A stretch of 64,000 bases of DNA from contig DATMPC010000022.1 in NCBI GenBank assembly GCA_035567895.1, forward strand, positions 124,001-188,000, given 5' to 3'. Under the pieces are notes generated by a model. It was not told the origin of the DNA, did no database searches, and saw only the letters and a program-made list of their open reading frames with translations. Source of the DNA: Terriglobales bacterium (GTDB lineage Bacteria > Acidobacteriota > Terriglobia > Terriglobales > Acidobacteriaceae). Position numbers and translations under genes: made by a program. This document shows positions 53,310-62,541 of the stretch, one piece after another (the first letter of the stretch is position 1; the number at the start of each line of letters is the position of its first letter).

Positions 53310-54914
53310 TTGAGAGTTCTGCATATCGATGGGGATCAGCTCACGCTCGACGACCTGCGTGAGGTGGTCTACGAACAACGTCCGGTACTGCTCGCGCCCG
53401 ACGCACGGCAGAAAGTCCTGACTTCGCGCGAAGTGGTTGACGAACTCGTGCGCGAGAACCGTGTCGCCTATGCGGTGACGACCGGTGTCGGCAAGCTGAG
53501 CGAGGTCCGCATTCCGCCCGAGCAAATTCGTGAGCTACAGCTCAACCTGCTGCGTTCCCATGCGGTCGGTGTCGGTGCGCCACTGTCGGAGGCGGCCACG
53601 CGAGCGATGATATTGCTCCGCGCCAATTCCTTAGCTAAGGGATTTTCAGGAGTGCGGCCGCTTGTAATCGACACACTCTGCGAAATGTTGAGCCGCGGCG
53701 TGCATCCGGTAATCCCTTCGCAAGGGAGTGTTGGAGCCAGCGGCGACCTTGCGCCCCTGGCTCATCTGGCTCTGGTTCTCGTGGGAGAGGGTGAAGCCAT
53801 CTTTCAGGGGCGCCGGCTCCGCGGCGCGGAAGCGATGGGGGCGGCCCAGGTAAAACCCGTCACATTGGAAGCTAAGGAAGCGATCTCACTGATCAACGGC
53901 ACGCAGGCAATGTTGGCCATCGGAACGCTGTCGCTGCTAGCCGCGCAGACGCTGGTCGACACGGCTGACGTACTCGGCGCGCTAACCCTCGACGCGCTTC
54001 GCGGCACGACGGTTGCCATGGACGAGCGCATTCATCGCGCTCGTCCCCATTCGGGACAGTTGCACAGTGCGAGTAATGTCCGCAGGCTCCTCGAGGGCAG
54101 CGAGATTCGTCAGTCTCATATCGACTGCACCCGTGTCCAGGATGCCTATTCGCTGCGCTGCATTCCCCAGGTCCACGGCGCCGTGCGCGACACTCTCGCT
54201 TATTGCCGCCAGGTTTTCGACATAGAAATGAACTCAGCAGTCGATAATCCGCTAGTCTTTCCGTCTCCACGATCGCAACGCGAACCCATGCGCCCCTCGA
54301 AGGTTCCGGCGATCGACGACCGCCGAGCCAAAGAGAACGCAAACGACCATACTGATTCGGGACAAGTACTCTCTGGCGGCAACTTCCACGGAGAGCCAAT
54401 AGCCTTCGCGCTCGACTATCTGGCCATCGCGCTGACCGCTCTGGCAGGAATCTCTGAGCGGCGCATCGAGCGCATGGTCAACCCGGCCCTCAACGAGGGC
54501 CTGCCTCCATTCCTGGCTCCAAACGCCGGACTCAACTCCGGATTTATGATGCCGCAAGTGACCGCTGCCGCATTGGCAAGCGAGAACAAGGTTCTGGCGC
54601 ACCCCGCCTCTGTCGACTCAATTACGACGAGCGGCAACAAGGAAGATTACGTTTCCATGGGCATGGCCGCCGGCCTCAAGCTGCAACGCGTAGTCGCCAA
54701 TACGACCCATGTGCTTGCGATTGAGGCGGCCACGGTTGCGCAGGCGATCGACTTTCTTGCCCCGCTCAAAACGAGTCCGCGGTTGCAAAAGGTCCACTCG
54801 GCGATTCGAGGCATTAGTCCGCCAGTGGACCGGGACCGCGTCTTGGCCGATGAGTTCTCCAGACTCGCACAGGCAATTTCCGAAGGAAGGCTGACAAGGG
54901 CGGCTTTTGAGTAA
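53310..54914 (+). CDS. hutH: histidine ammonia-lyase
   Basis: Converts histidine to urocanate and ammonia through the MIO prosthetic group, formed from ASG at 143-145 (SVGASGDLAPLAHLAL). Catalytic Tyr Y54 (YAVTTGVGKL), DNPLVF (312-317), GGNFHGEP (356-363) and the C-terminal SVDSITTSGNKEDYVSM are present. A polar insertion (~318-350) interrupts the loop between DNPLVF and the GGNFHG motif, explaining 534 versus ~510 residues. The start is a TTG with AAGGAG 4 nt upstream. No hutU, hutI or hutG in the window, so the pathway is completed elsewhere, or the enzyme is a related aromatic amino acid lyase or mutase. Confidence 0.9.
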   Translation: MRVLHIDGDQLTLDDLREVVYEQRPVLLAPDARQKVLTSREVVDELVRENRVAYAVTTGVGKLSEVRIPPEQIRELQLNLLRSHAVGVGAPLSEAATRAMILLRANSLAKGFSGVRPLVIDTLCEMLSRGVHPVIPSQGSVGASGDLAPLAHLALVLVGEGEAIFQGRRLRGAEAMGAAQVKPVTLEAKEAISLINGTQAMLAIGTLSLLAAQTLVDTADVLGALTLDALRGTTVAMDERIHRARPHSGQLHSASNVRRLLEGSEIRQSHIDCTRVQDAYSLRCIPQVHGAVRDTLAYCRQVFDIEMNSAVDNPLVFPSPRSQREPMRPSKVPAIDDRRAKENANDHTDSGQVLSGGNFHGEPIAFALDYLAIALTALAGISERRIERMVNPALNEGLPPFLAPNAGLNSGFMMPQVTAAALASENKVLAHPASVDSITTSGNKEDYVSMGMAAGLKLQRVVANTTHVLAIEAATVAQAIDFLAPLKTSPRLQKVHSAIRGISPPVDRDRVLADEFSRLAQAISEGRLTRAAFE

Positions 54915-55018
54915 GCGTGCCAGCATTTCTGCAAAACTAAGGGAGACCGCTCTTGGAATGATTGTATGTGCCACGGCCAACTTTGGATGGATTCACTCAT
55001 GCTGACGAACCATGTAGC

Positions 55019-55183
55019 ACTGTCATCCCTCAGGCCGTCGCTTAGCTGTCAATGGTCCTTCAAAGCTGATGCGGCCTGGGGAATCTGCTGTTCTGATCAC
55101 TAACGAAACAGCAGATCCCCCGCGCCGCAAAAAACCAACTTTTGGATCCGAGCTGGTATCGCTGCGGCGCGAGGGATGACAGT
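55019..55183. repeat. MITE-like inverted repeat, copy D
   Basis: A 165-bp element with ends ACTGTCATCCCTC and its complement. The central hairpin GGGGAATCTGCTGTT / AACAGCAGATCCCC is at about 55077-55120. It lies between the convergent hutH and hydrolase genes. No open frame. The remaining spacer (54915-55248) shows nothing else. Confidence 0.8.
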
Positions 55184-55248
55184 TCCAAAAAGGCATCGCA
55201 CAACTAATGAGCGCACGCGATATTGCAGGTCCAAAACCTGAATTCGCT

Positions 55249-56337
55249 TCAGTGCCCGGACTCCTGCAGCAACTCCCTAAGATACTGCTGCCAGAAAACC
55301 GCCCACGTGTGCGTGCCATGACCATGGGTTTCAGCCGATGTGGGGATGAGCACGAATCGCCCACGCTTTACGCGCTTGATTTCGCGCTGAGCGATTCCCA
55401 ATTCGGGTGGATTGATGAAATCGTCCGCTGAATTGATGTACATCACCGGCGCTGTGATCTTTTCAAGTTGGTTGGAGGGATCGTAGTTTCGCGACGCGCT
55501 TACCGCGTATAACAAATCATTTGCATCAAGAGTATGAGTTACTCGGTTGCGATAATCCTCCAGATCTTTATCCGCAGAATCTCGTGTTGGATAGCTGATC
55601 TGCATGGGCAACGGAGTGCTTCCTGCAATCAGTAAGAAGTCGGTAGCAATTTCGATGCCCGCGTGTGGCTGAGAACTGTAATCCCCGTCTTTCCATTCCG
55701 GGTCACGCCGGATTCCATCGATCACCATCTTGCGCCACATACGATTACGACCGGCGATTTGCACGGGCAGGCATGCCAGTGGCATGAGCGCATCCATGTA
55801 ATCGGGATAGGTCTCGCCCCACACCCACGAATGCATGCATCCCATGGAAGTACCGAGTATCAGGCGAAGGTGATTAATGCCGAGCCCTTTTTCGAGCATC
55901 TCGTGCTGAGCCGCCACCATGTCGTCGTAGTCATACTGCGGAAAGCGTGCGTGCAATCCATCGCTGGGCTTACTGGATTTGCCGTGGCCAATGCCGTCGT
56001 CAAGAACAATGAAATATCGGTTGATATCAAGCAACCGCCCTGGACCAAAGAGGACATCCGCAAACTGCGGTTGAAGGAACTGCTGGCCAGAACCACCGGT
56101 ACCGTGAAGCAGGAGCACAGCGTTTGTGGTACGACCATTGGCATCGCGAACAGGTTTACCGAACGTTAGGTAATGCAACCGCAATTCGGGCAGCGATTCG
56201 CCTGAACGAAAGTGAAAGTTGCGAGCGATGTAATCGCCTTCCTGCGGCGCAGGGATTTTTGTAGATTCCTTGAGGACTTGCCCTTGACACGAATAGGCGA
56301 GACAAACAAATATCAAAACTCTCCGAAGCGATGACAT
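55249..56337 (-). CDS. exported alpha/beta hydrolase (homoserine O-acetyltransferase-like fold)
   Basis: A 362-residue protein with a signal peptide (SSLRRVLIFVCLAYSCQG). The MetX-like alpha/beta hydrolase fold follows: LHYLTFGKP, LLLHGTGGSGQQF (oxyanion HGTGG), nucleophile Ser in GTSMGCMHSW, Asp in NSADDFINPPE and His in HGHGTHTW. Being exported makes a biosynthetic acyltransferase role unlikely; an esterase or acyl hydrolase is the better guess. The start at 56337 is set by GGGAG 6 nt upstream; a longer open frame exists but has no signal peptide. Divergent from the macrodomain gene. Confidence 0.85.
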   Translation of the reverse strand: MSSLRRVLIFVCLAYSCQGQVLKESTKIPAPQEGDYIARNFHFRSGESLPELRLHYLTFGKPVRDANGRTTNAVLLLHGTGGSGQQFLQPQFADVLFGPGRLLDINRYFIVLDDGIGHGKSSKPSDGLHARFPQYDYDDMVAAQHEMLEKGLGINHLRLILGTSMGCMHSWVWGETYPDYMDALMPLACLPVQIAGRNRMWRKMVIDGIRRDPEWKDGDYSSQPHAGIEIATDFLLIAGSTPLPMQISYPTRDSADKDLEDYRNRVTHTLDANDLLYAVSASRNYDPSNQLEKITAPVMYINSADDFINPPELGIAQREIKRVKRGRFVLIPTSAETHGHGTHTWAVFWQQYLRELLQESGH

Positions 56338-56413
56338 CAAATGCTCCCGTCTGTAATTGTTATTCAAATCACGCCGAGCCATTTTACTGGTGCGCCGGCA
56401 TAAGCTACCTGCG

Positions 56414-56953
56414 ATGAAAGCCACGATGACGGCAATCCAGGGAGACATCACGAGGCTGGCGGTCGATGCCATCGTGAATGCTGCCAACAGCTCCCTGCTC
56501 GGCGGTGGAGGCGTCGATGGCGCAATCCATCGCGCTGCCGGCCCTGGACTGCTCGCTGAGTGCAGAACGCTCGGCGGTTGCGCGACGGGGGACGCCAAAG
56601 GAAGTCGCGGTCATCGCTTGCCGGCGAAATATGTGATTCACACCGTCGGGCCTGTCTGGCGGGGAGAAGAGAGCACGAGCCTTTCGATCGATGAACGAGA
56701 TGAGGATCGCCTCTTGGCCTCGTGCTATCGCCGCTCGCTGGAGATTGCGAACGAGCTTGGCGCGGCAAGCATCGCCTTCCCCGCAATCAGCACGGGCATC
56801 TATGGTTTTCCGCGAGAACGGGCCGCCAAAATCGCAGTTGCAGAAGTCAGAAAGATACTCGGTGAGTACCAGACGATCGAGGCGGTGATCTTCTGCTGCT
56901 TCGATTCGGCCACTCTGCAGATCTACGAAGAAGTGCTTGGGCAGAATCCCTAA
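56414..56953 (+). CDS. macrodomain ADP-ribosyl hydrolase (MacroD/YmdB-type)
   Basis: A 179-residue macrodomain. ADP-ribose binding motifs: [19 protein letters not shown] (the Asn and Gly-rich loop, ~17-35) and [15 protein letters not shown] (the phosphate loop). These place it in the MacroD group, which removes ADP-ribose from proteins or deacetylates O-acetyl-ADP-ribose. ATG 56414 is favoured by conserved length; 56426 is also possible. Divergent from the hydrolase with 76 bp between starts. No ADP-ribosyltransferase nearby. Confidence 0.92.
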   Translation: MKATMTAIQGDITRLAVDAIVNAANSSLLGGGGVDGAIHRAAGPGLLAECRTLGGCATGDAKGSRGHRLPAKYVIHTVGPVWRGEESTSLSIDERDEDRLLASCYRRSLEIANELGAASIAFPAISTGIYGFPRERAAKIAVAEVRKILGEYQTIEAVIFCCFDSATLQIYEEVLGQNP

Positions 56954-57172
56954 TACGGTCCGAATGCTTCCCTGTTACTTTTGTTGTCTCTTCCCGAAAG
57001 AGAACTAAACCCTTTGTTAATGGTAACTTAGCGCCGAAATCAGGAGTTCCCTGTTCAGTCCCTGCGTTCGAGCGAACTTGGCGATTTTTGGGCAGAAACG
57101 TGTAACTGAAGCGTTAATCTTGAAAATCGCTCTGTATATATCCCTGTTTCTTTTTGCGGACGTTTCCCCAGG
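56954..57172. other. short spacer with TTCCCTGT motif
   Basis: No gene. TTCCCTGTT occurs at about 56969 and 57047, and TCCCTG at 57059 and 57141. The spacer separates convergent genes. No T-run hairpin is seen. Confidence 0.35.
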
Positions 57173-57580
57173 TTAAAGTCCACGCGCACGATGCTCCTTG
57201 AAAATGCACTTGTCCATCACGACAAAGATTCCCGCATCACGAGCTTTCTTAGCTGCAGCTTGATGCACAACGCCTTCCTGCAGCCACACAGCAGGAATCT
57301 TTAAACGGATCATTTCGTCGACGATCTCCGGGACGAACTCTGGACGCCGGAAAACGTCGACCAGGTCGATCTTTTCAGGAACTTCCGCGAGGCTGGCGTA
57401 GGATTTCTCTCCGAGGACCGCCTCCTCATTGGGATTCACAGGAATAATGCGATAGCCCTTGCGCTGCATGTATTGAGTGACGCCAAAGCTCGGGCGCAAG
57501 GGATCGGACGACAAGCCAACTACGGCAATGTTTCTCGCTTTGGTTAGGAGGTCTCGAATTTCGTCGTTCAGGGTCATCAT
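57173..57580 (-). CDS. CoA-binding (YccU-like) protein
   Basis: A 135-residue Rossmann-type CoA-binding domain: IAVVGLSSDPLRPSFGVTQYM (Gly-rich loop), YRIIPVNPNEEAVLGEKSYASL, DVFRRPEFVPEIVDEM, VWLQEGVVHQAAAKKARDAG and VVMDKCIFKEH (the last a family hallmark). Function beyond CoA binding is not established. Last gene of the lnt-prfB-repeat protein-YccU run, 27 bp after the previous stop. Confidence 0.9.
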   Translation of the reverse strand: MMTLNDEIRDLLTKARNIAVVGLSSDPLRPSFGVTQYMQRKGYRIIPVNPNEEAVLGEKSYASLAEVPEKIDLVDVFRRPEFVPEIVDEMIRLKIPAVWLQEGVVHQAAAKKARDAGIFVVMDKCIFKEHRARGL

Positions 57581-57607
57581 GATTCAAAGACAGCTGCGCT
57601 GATGAAA

Positions 57608-58714
57608 CTAGCTACCTCCGCCAGGTGTGGTTCTGGTTTGTATCAACCTGAGAGCCCCCTTCCGCAGGGTCTCGGGAATGTTTTTGTTCATGGAAAGAAC
57701 CTTCAGGTCCGGGCCCATCAGGTTCTTTATCAGACCTAAAGAAAGATCGAGAGGAGTTCGCGGATTGTTACAGAGATTTCTGAGAACGACATAGTTCTTC
57801 ATAAACTTGCGGCTGCGAGCGATATCGCGCAGCACGTTCTCACGAACGTTCTTCATGTTGGCGAAGGCCTCGATTTCCTGCTCACTCACTTTCGGCGACG
57901 CGAGTACCGCGGACGAAACCAGCTTCGATCCGTCGCGAATCAGGATGCCGCGTTCCTCCCTACTGCCAAGCATCGCAACCTTGACGCGCTCGCCAACATT
58001 CATGCGCGCGAGCTTCTGCAAAATTGAGATGCGCTCGTCTTCCTGCTTGCCTTTGCCCTTCGCCGCTTCCAGAGCCTCGGCGCTGATTACAATTCCTTCT
58101 TCATCGCCGAGTTCGTCCACTCCGCCGAGCAGAACAAACGGCTTCGCCTCTCTCTCTTCAGCCTCAAGTTCCGCCGCGTGCTCTTTGAGCCATGCAAGCA
58201 CTTCGACATCGGTAATGGTTCCGAATTCGACAGCAACGTCCACCCCAAGCCGCGACAGACTTTCCGATACGCGTACATGTTCTTCGGGGGCGAGATTTGG
58301 ATTATTCAGCAACGGCCTCAATACGGTTGCGGAACCCATGACGCGGGGACTCGAAAGCAACAATGCAGTCGTCTCTCGTGTGGCTGTTTCAGCGATCGCA
58401 GCCAAAGTCTTGTCAGATACTGAGGGGTTGTTGAACAATGATGGCAAAAGCCGCGGCCGGCGATTCCGGGGCGCAAGGAAATAATTGAGGACTTCGTGAG
58501 GAGTGCCCGGATCGGCCAAAGCAGTCGCCGATCCGCCTTCATCGAAGCTAGCGAGCGTCATGCGGGCCTGCTCGCCAAAAATTGGATGTTCACTGAGGTA
58601 GACGAGTATCTCGAGCATCTCCCCCGGAGAAACTGCGAGTGCTCCGCGAGCCGCCGATCGCATCACGCCTGCGGGAACAGCCGACTGCCTCATCATCTCG
58701 ATCAGTCGAGCCAT
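57608..58714 (-). CDS. helical-repeat protein of unknown function
   Basis: A 368-residue soluble protein. The pattern L-x-NNP recurs at residues 95-97, 137-139 and 316-318, within ~40-residue helical units (for example SLFNNPSVSDKTLAAIAETA and LLNNPNLAPEEHVRVSESL). ASPKVSEQEIEAF (272) is a related unit. This resembles LRV/HEAT-type right-handed repeats. A Glu/Lys-rich stretch (~180-232) separates two blocks. No signal peptide or helix in the membrane. I do not recognise a named family. It lies 6 bp after prfB and 27 bp before the CoA-binding gene, so it is certainly co-expressed. Confidence 0.7.
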   Translation of the reverse strand: MARLIEMMRQSAVPAGVMRSAARGALAVSPGEMLEILVYLSEHPIFGEQARMTLASFDEGGSATALADPGTPHEVLNYFLAPRNRRPRLLPSLFNNPSVSDKTLAAIAETATRETTALLLSSPRVMGSATVLRPLLNNPNLAPEEHVRVSESLSRLGVDVAVEFGTITDVEVLAWLKEHAAELEAEEREAKPFVLLGGVDELGDEEGIVISAEALEAAKGKGKQEDERISILQKLARMNVGERVKVAMLGSREERGILIRDGSKLVSSAVLASPKVSEQEIEAFANMKNVRENVLRDIARSRKFMKNYVVLRNLCNNPRTPLDLSLGLIKNLMGPDLKVLSMNKNIPETLRKGALRLIQTRTTPGGGS

Positions 58715-58720
58715 TGCGAG

Positions 58721-59825
58721 TTAGCTGGCGCCAGCTTCGCGTCGCATCAGGAGATATCCGCGAATAAATGGAGTCAGATCTCCATCGAGCACCCGGTCAG
58801 GATCGCCGACTTCGACCTTCGATCTAACGTCTTTCACGAGTCGATAAGGCGCGAGGACATAGGAGCGAATCTGCGAGCCAAAATCGATGTCCAGTTTTGA
58901 GTCTTCGAGCTTCTTCGTCTCGGCGCGCTTTTTTTCGAGCTCATATTCGTAGAGCTTCGAGCGAAGAATCTTCATTCCCCGCTCGCGATTCTTGTGCTGA
59001 GAACGCTCGTTCTGGCAGCTCACCACAATTCCAGTGGGAATGTGAGTGATGCGCACCGCGGAATCCGTTGTGTTCACATGCTGTCCGCCGGCGCCACCGG
59101 AGCGATAGGTGTCGATCTTGAGATCGCTTTCTTTGATATCGATCTCAATTGACTCGTCGATCTCGGGGGAAACAAATACGCTGGCAAAGGATGTATGACG
59201 GCGCTTGGCCTGATCGAACGGTGAGATGCGCACCAGGCGATGCACGCCGATTTCGCTGGTCAGCAAACCAAAAGCGTACTCACCATTCACCGTGAAAGTC
59301 GCCGACTTGATGCCCGCTTCCTCTGCTGCCTGATAGTCATTGAGCACCGTCTCGAAGCCTTCGCGCTCCGCCCAGCGCAGGTACATGCGCATCAGCATCT
59401 CGGCCCAATCCTGTGACTCGGTACCTCCAGCGCCCGGATGGATCGTCACGATAGCATTGCGGGCATCGTTCTCGCCGGCAAGCAGCGTTTTAGTCTCGAG
59501 CTTCTCGACGACTTCTCGCAGGCTGTCGATCTCGCGACGCAGCTCCTGATCGACACTCTCACCCTCTCGTGCCAGCTCAAAATATGCTTCGATGTCCTGG
59601 GTACGGCGGGCAAGGTCACTCTCGCTCGCCAGTGCGGCTTCGATGCGCTTGCGCTCGCGCATGACCTGCTGCGACTGTTCCTGATTCGACCAGAAGTTGG
59701 GATCGCTCGCCTTTTTCTCTACTTCGGCGAGCTGCTCTCGTAGGCGCGGAGCGTCAAAGATACTCCCGCAGATCGTGGACCTTGGCGCGTACGGCCGCGT
59801 ATTCGCGTTCGAGATCCTCAAGCAT
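58721..59825 (-). CDS. prfB: peptide chain release factor 2, with programmed +1 frameshift
   Basis: RF2 reads UGA and UAA. The first 23 codons (MLEDLEREYAAVRAKVHDLR, then EYL) run from ATG 59825 to an in-frame TGA at 59754-59756. Translation then shifts +1 at CTT-TGA-C to continue D-APRLREQL to the stop at 58721, giving a 367-residue product. The anticodon-mimic SPF is in RISPFDQAKRR (201-203) and the catalytic GGQ in SGGAGGQHVN (246-248). The shift site is the classical autoregulatory one. An uninterrupted longer reading in the downstream frame also exists but lacks the conserved start. lnt ends 32 bp upstream. Confidence 0.95.
59753..59768 (-). promoter_or_regulatory. RF2 +1 programmed frameshift site
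   Basis: Minus-strand sequence CGGGAGTATCTTTGAC: an SD-like GGGAG 3 nt before the slippery CTT, then the in-frame TGA followed by C (a weak termination context). This matches the classic prfB element. Low RF2 activity favours the shift and thus more RF2. Confidence 0.93.
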
Positions 59826-59857
59826 GAATTTGCGTTCCCCGGTCTGCATAAAGAGAG

Positions 59858-61414
59858 TTACTGGCGCAGTGGAGCTCGTCCGCTTAGTGCGGCGCTGACC
59901 AAAGCCAATATCGAAATTATCGCACAGCCTCCCGCGAACCAATCGCCATGCCGCGTGTAGAACGTGGTTCCCGACTCGAAGCTGTAAGGAGCCTCGAGCA
60001 CAGTCCGCGTCTTGCGTGGAACGGCGGCGACGACCTGGCCGAAAGGACTTATCGACACAGTGATCCCGGTGTTGGTCGCCCGCAGCAGCCAACGTCCATT
60101 CTCGATCGCGCGCATGCGGGCCATGTTCAGATGCTGCCCAGGTGCGCCGGACTCACCGAACCATCCGTCGTTGGAGATGTTCACAAACAGCTCTGCCCCG
60201 TTGCGGACAAATCTCAATACTTCATCGGGAAAGATTGATTCGTAGCAGATAAAAGTTCCGACGCCATGCCCATCTACATGAAGAACGTTGCGTTGGTTGC
60301 CGCGCGAGAATTCGCCGATATCATGCGTCAGGGACTGGGCAAAGCTAAGCAAATTCCGGAATGGAACAAATTCACCAAAAGGTACCAGGTGAATCTTGTC
60401 GTATCGAGGTCCCCAATTCCCATCGGGCAGAACCAACTGCGCCGAGTTAAACACTTCCGCCTTGCCACCAACCCTCGGACCTACTCCCAGACTCCCTGCA
60501 ATTACGTATGCGTGAGAATCCTGAGCCAGCGCGCTGAGCCAGTGCTGAAACTTCTGATCCGAGGTGTAAAACGGCGCCGGAGACTCCGGCCACACGATCA
60601 AGGGGGGATTTGCACTGTGTTGCGCTGCTGCCGATACTCCTTGCCCACTGAGTTGCACGAGTTGGGCGATAGTCAAATCGTAGAAGGTAGGCGACCAGTC
60701 GGTTTCGAGAATGGGCAAATTCTCCTGAACCAGCGCCGCAGCGTGGTCGGGATGAGACTCCGGATAAGGAACGAGCGATCCGGACTCTAATGCGATCGCG
60801 CCCAGGATGCCGGTAAATGCCACGGCCAATCGCCGATCTCGTGGCAGCAAAAAGCCGAGAGCGAGAACGGAGTTTACGAGTGCAATCGCGAGCGAAAGCC
60901 CATACACGCCAGTAAAGGTCGCCAACCTTGTAAGCGGCAGATTATTGACTTGCGCATATCCAAGGAGGTCCCAAGGAAAGCTGGTAATGTGCGCGCGAGC
61001 GAATTCAACCGCAACCCAGAAAAAGGGCGCGAGGATAAGAGCGCGAGCGTTAGCGAATAAACGGCTGCGCGTCGCGAGGCCGAGAAGCAAACCGAAGGCA
61101 GCGTGATAGAGCGCAAGATACAGACAAAACAGCACGAGGATGTCGGCGGCAATCGGACGAGAGAGATTGCCGTAGCTATGCATCACATGAAAAATCCAAT
61201 AGCAGGTGCCTGCGTACCAGACAACGCCGCTGAAGTATGCAAGCAGAACGCAGCGCGTGAGAGTGGGAGAGTATCGACGATCGATCAGGGCCACGAACAA
61301 CGGGGCCAGCGCGATCCAACACGTGAAGTAAACGCCAGGGGACGGGAAACTCAGTATCTGGAGAACAGCGGAGAGCAGTGCAAGCAGCCATCCAGCTCTC
61401 GGCGATGGTCGCAT
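59858..61414 (-). CDS. lnt: apolipoprotein N-acyltransferase
   Basis: Adds the third acyl chain to lipoproteins at the periplasmic face of the inner membrane. The 518-residue protein has ~6-7 N-terminal helices (1-210) and a nitrilase-type domain (~220-480) with the catalytic triad E277 (WPESPAPF), K340 (RYDKIHLVPFGE) and C390 (FICYESIFPD). A last helix is at ~487-510. Its presence fits the lipoproteins predicted elsewhere in the window. First gene of the run leading to prfB. Confidence 0.96.
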   Translation of the reverse strand: MRPSPRAGWLLALLSAVLQILSFPSPGVYFTCWIALAPLFVALIDRRYSPTLTRCVLLAYFSGVVWYAGTCYWIFHVMHSYGNLSRPIAADILVLFCLYLALYHAAFGLLLGLATRSRLFANARALILAPFFWVAVEFARAHITSFPWDLLGYAQVNNLPLTRLATFTGVYGLSLAIALVNSVLALGFLLPRDRRLAVAFTGILGAIALESGSLVPYPESHPDHAAALVQENLPILETDWSPTFYDLTIAQLVQLSGQGVSAAAQHSANPPLIVWPESPAPFYTSDQKFQHWLSALAQDSHAYVIAGSLGVGPRVGGKAEVFNSAQLVLPDGNWGPRYDKIHLVPFGEFVPFRNLLSFAQSLTHDIGEFSRGNQRNVLHVDGHGVGTFICYESIFPDEVLRFVRNGAELFVNISNDGWFGESGAPGQHLNMARMRAIENGRWLLRATNTGITVSISPFGQVVAAVPRKTRTVLEAPYSFESGTTFYTRHGDWFAGGCAIISILALVSAALSGRAPLRQ

Positions 61415-61509
61415 GATCGAAAGTCTACAGGATGAGCTTTGCCAAGCCCATGATAGAGTTCACGAAGGCGGGCGCGACGACCGCTTACATGGCGCCTATT
61501 CAGCCGCCT

Positions 61510-62336
61510 TTACTCATTCAAGAATCTGGATCGACTCGGACGCACCGAACCTACTGCCGAGGTGTGAGCCGATTCGATAAAGCCGGACGATCGTGTGCTG
61601 CGCGTAATGGCCACAACCAGGAGACCCGCCAGCAATTGCACGGTTGCGACGTCGTAATCACTGAAAGCGCCCCTATGGCTGGAAAACACTTCCAGCACAC
61701 CGAGGACGCTGTTCAAGTGCGAGACTGGCGCAGCCAGCACTGACTGAGTCCCCAACTCTCGGCAGCGGTTGCGGTCAACGTACGTATCCGACTCGGCAGA
61801 ATCGCAGCGCCAGCTCACGCCAGTACTCGCGCAGAGGCCTGAGATTCCGTGGCCCAACTTGAGTTCGACTCCCAGGTCAGGGAGCAACTGTTCCAGCTTG
61901 AGCTTGGCAAACAAGCTTGCCTTGGCGAGAAAGTGCGAGTGCAGCACCGTCGGCGTTCGTGATCGTGCATGCACGCTCGACTACCCAGCGCATTGCCGGC
62001 TGAAGCTGCGGCAGTGAATTTGGCAAGGTTCTGCACGCAATCCCGCTCGCAGAACGATATGCTAGAGGCGCCGACGGGCTCTGCAGGATACTCCCGCGCC
62101 ATATCACTGCAGAGAATGTTCTCAACGGCACGATCGATAAGGTCGTCCTCAATCAGACGTGCCCGCTCCTGATTGCGCAGCGAGCCGCCAAGCACGCGAG
62201 CGAGTGTAAGCAGTGCAGTACTTCCGCAGGCCAGACAATTGGAGCCGCTGTTGTAGCTCATTAGCTCGCATTGCACGCAGAAGACAGTATTACGAAGTTC
62301 AAAGAAGGTGACATCCGCAGGCCGAAGATGTGGCAT
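61510..62336 (-). pseudogene. GAF-domain gene broken by two frameshifts
   Basis: Pieces of one protein lie in three successive frames. Frame 1 (from 62336): a start with a Cys-pair segment CVQCELMSYNSGSNCLACG and LARVLGGSLRNQERARLIE. Frame 2 (~62030-61877): MRWVVERACTITNADGAALA, KLVCQAQAGTVAP, then TGA. Frame 3 (from ~61880): DLGVELKLGHGISGLCASTG, VLAAPVSHLNSVLGVLEVF, DYDVATVQLLAGLLV. Together these make a Zn-ribbon plus GAF protein. The second break is at GTTGCTCCCTGAC (61876-61888), where one base too many splits VAP|DLGV. Each change is +1. Either recent decay or two sequencing errors. Confidence 0.7.
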
Positions 62337-62541
62337 TTCCTAAGGTCGAGCCCCTTAACCCAGACGAAGTAGACGAAACAGATTCGTTGAAGATAAAAGC
62401 ACACGAGCTTGTGCAGGAGTAGCACCGCTGGTTCATTTTTGAATCGCCGTCGGGCATCGGCATTCGGGCTTGACGCAACTTGTCAGTAAGAAGCACTCTG
62501 GCGGGTCACGCAACAAATTTCTCGGCCAGGAACGAAGATCG

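Noticed and set aside
55249-56598. The longer hydrolase frame starting at 56598
   Set aside because: It would overlap the macrodomain gene; GGGAG and a signal peptide mark the start at 56337.
58721-59821. prfB read as one uninterrupted frame from 59821
   Set aside because: Its first ~22 residues are unlike RF2, while the other frame supplies the conserved N-terminus and a textbook frameshift site.
59754-60092. A minus-strand frame reading through the lnt C-terminus into the RF2 start
   Set aside because: Only the last 23 codons (from ATG 59825) are real, as the zero-frame start of prfB; the rest is an out-of-frame reading of lnt.
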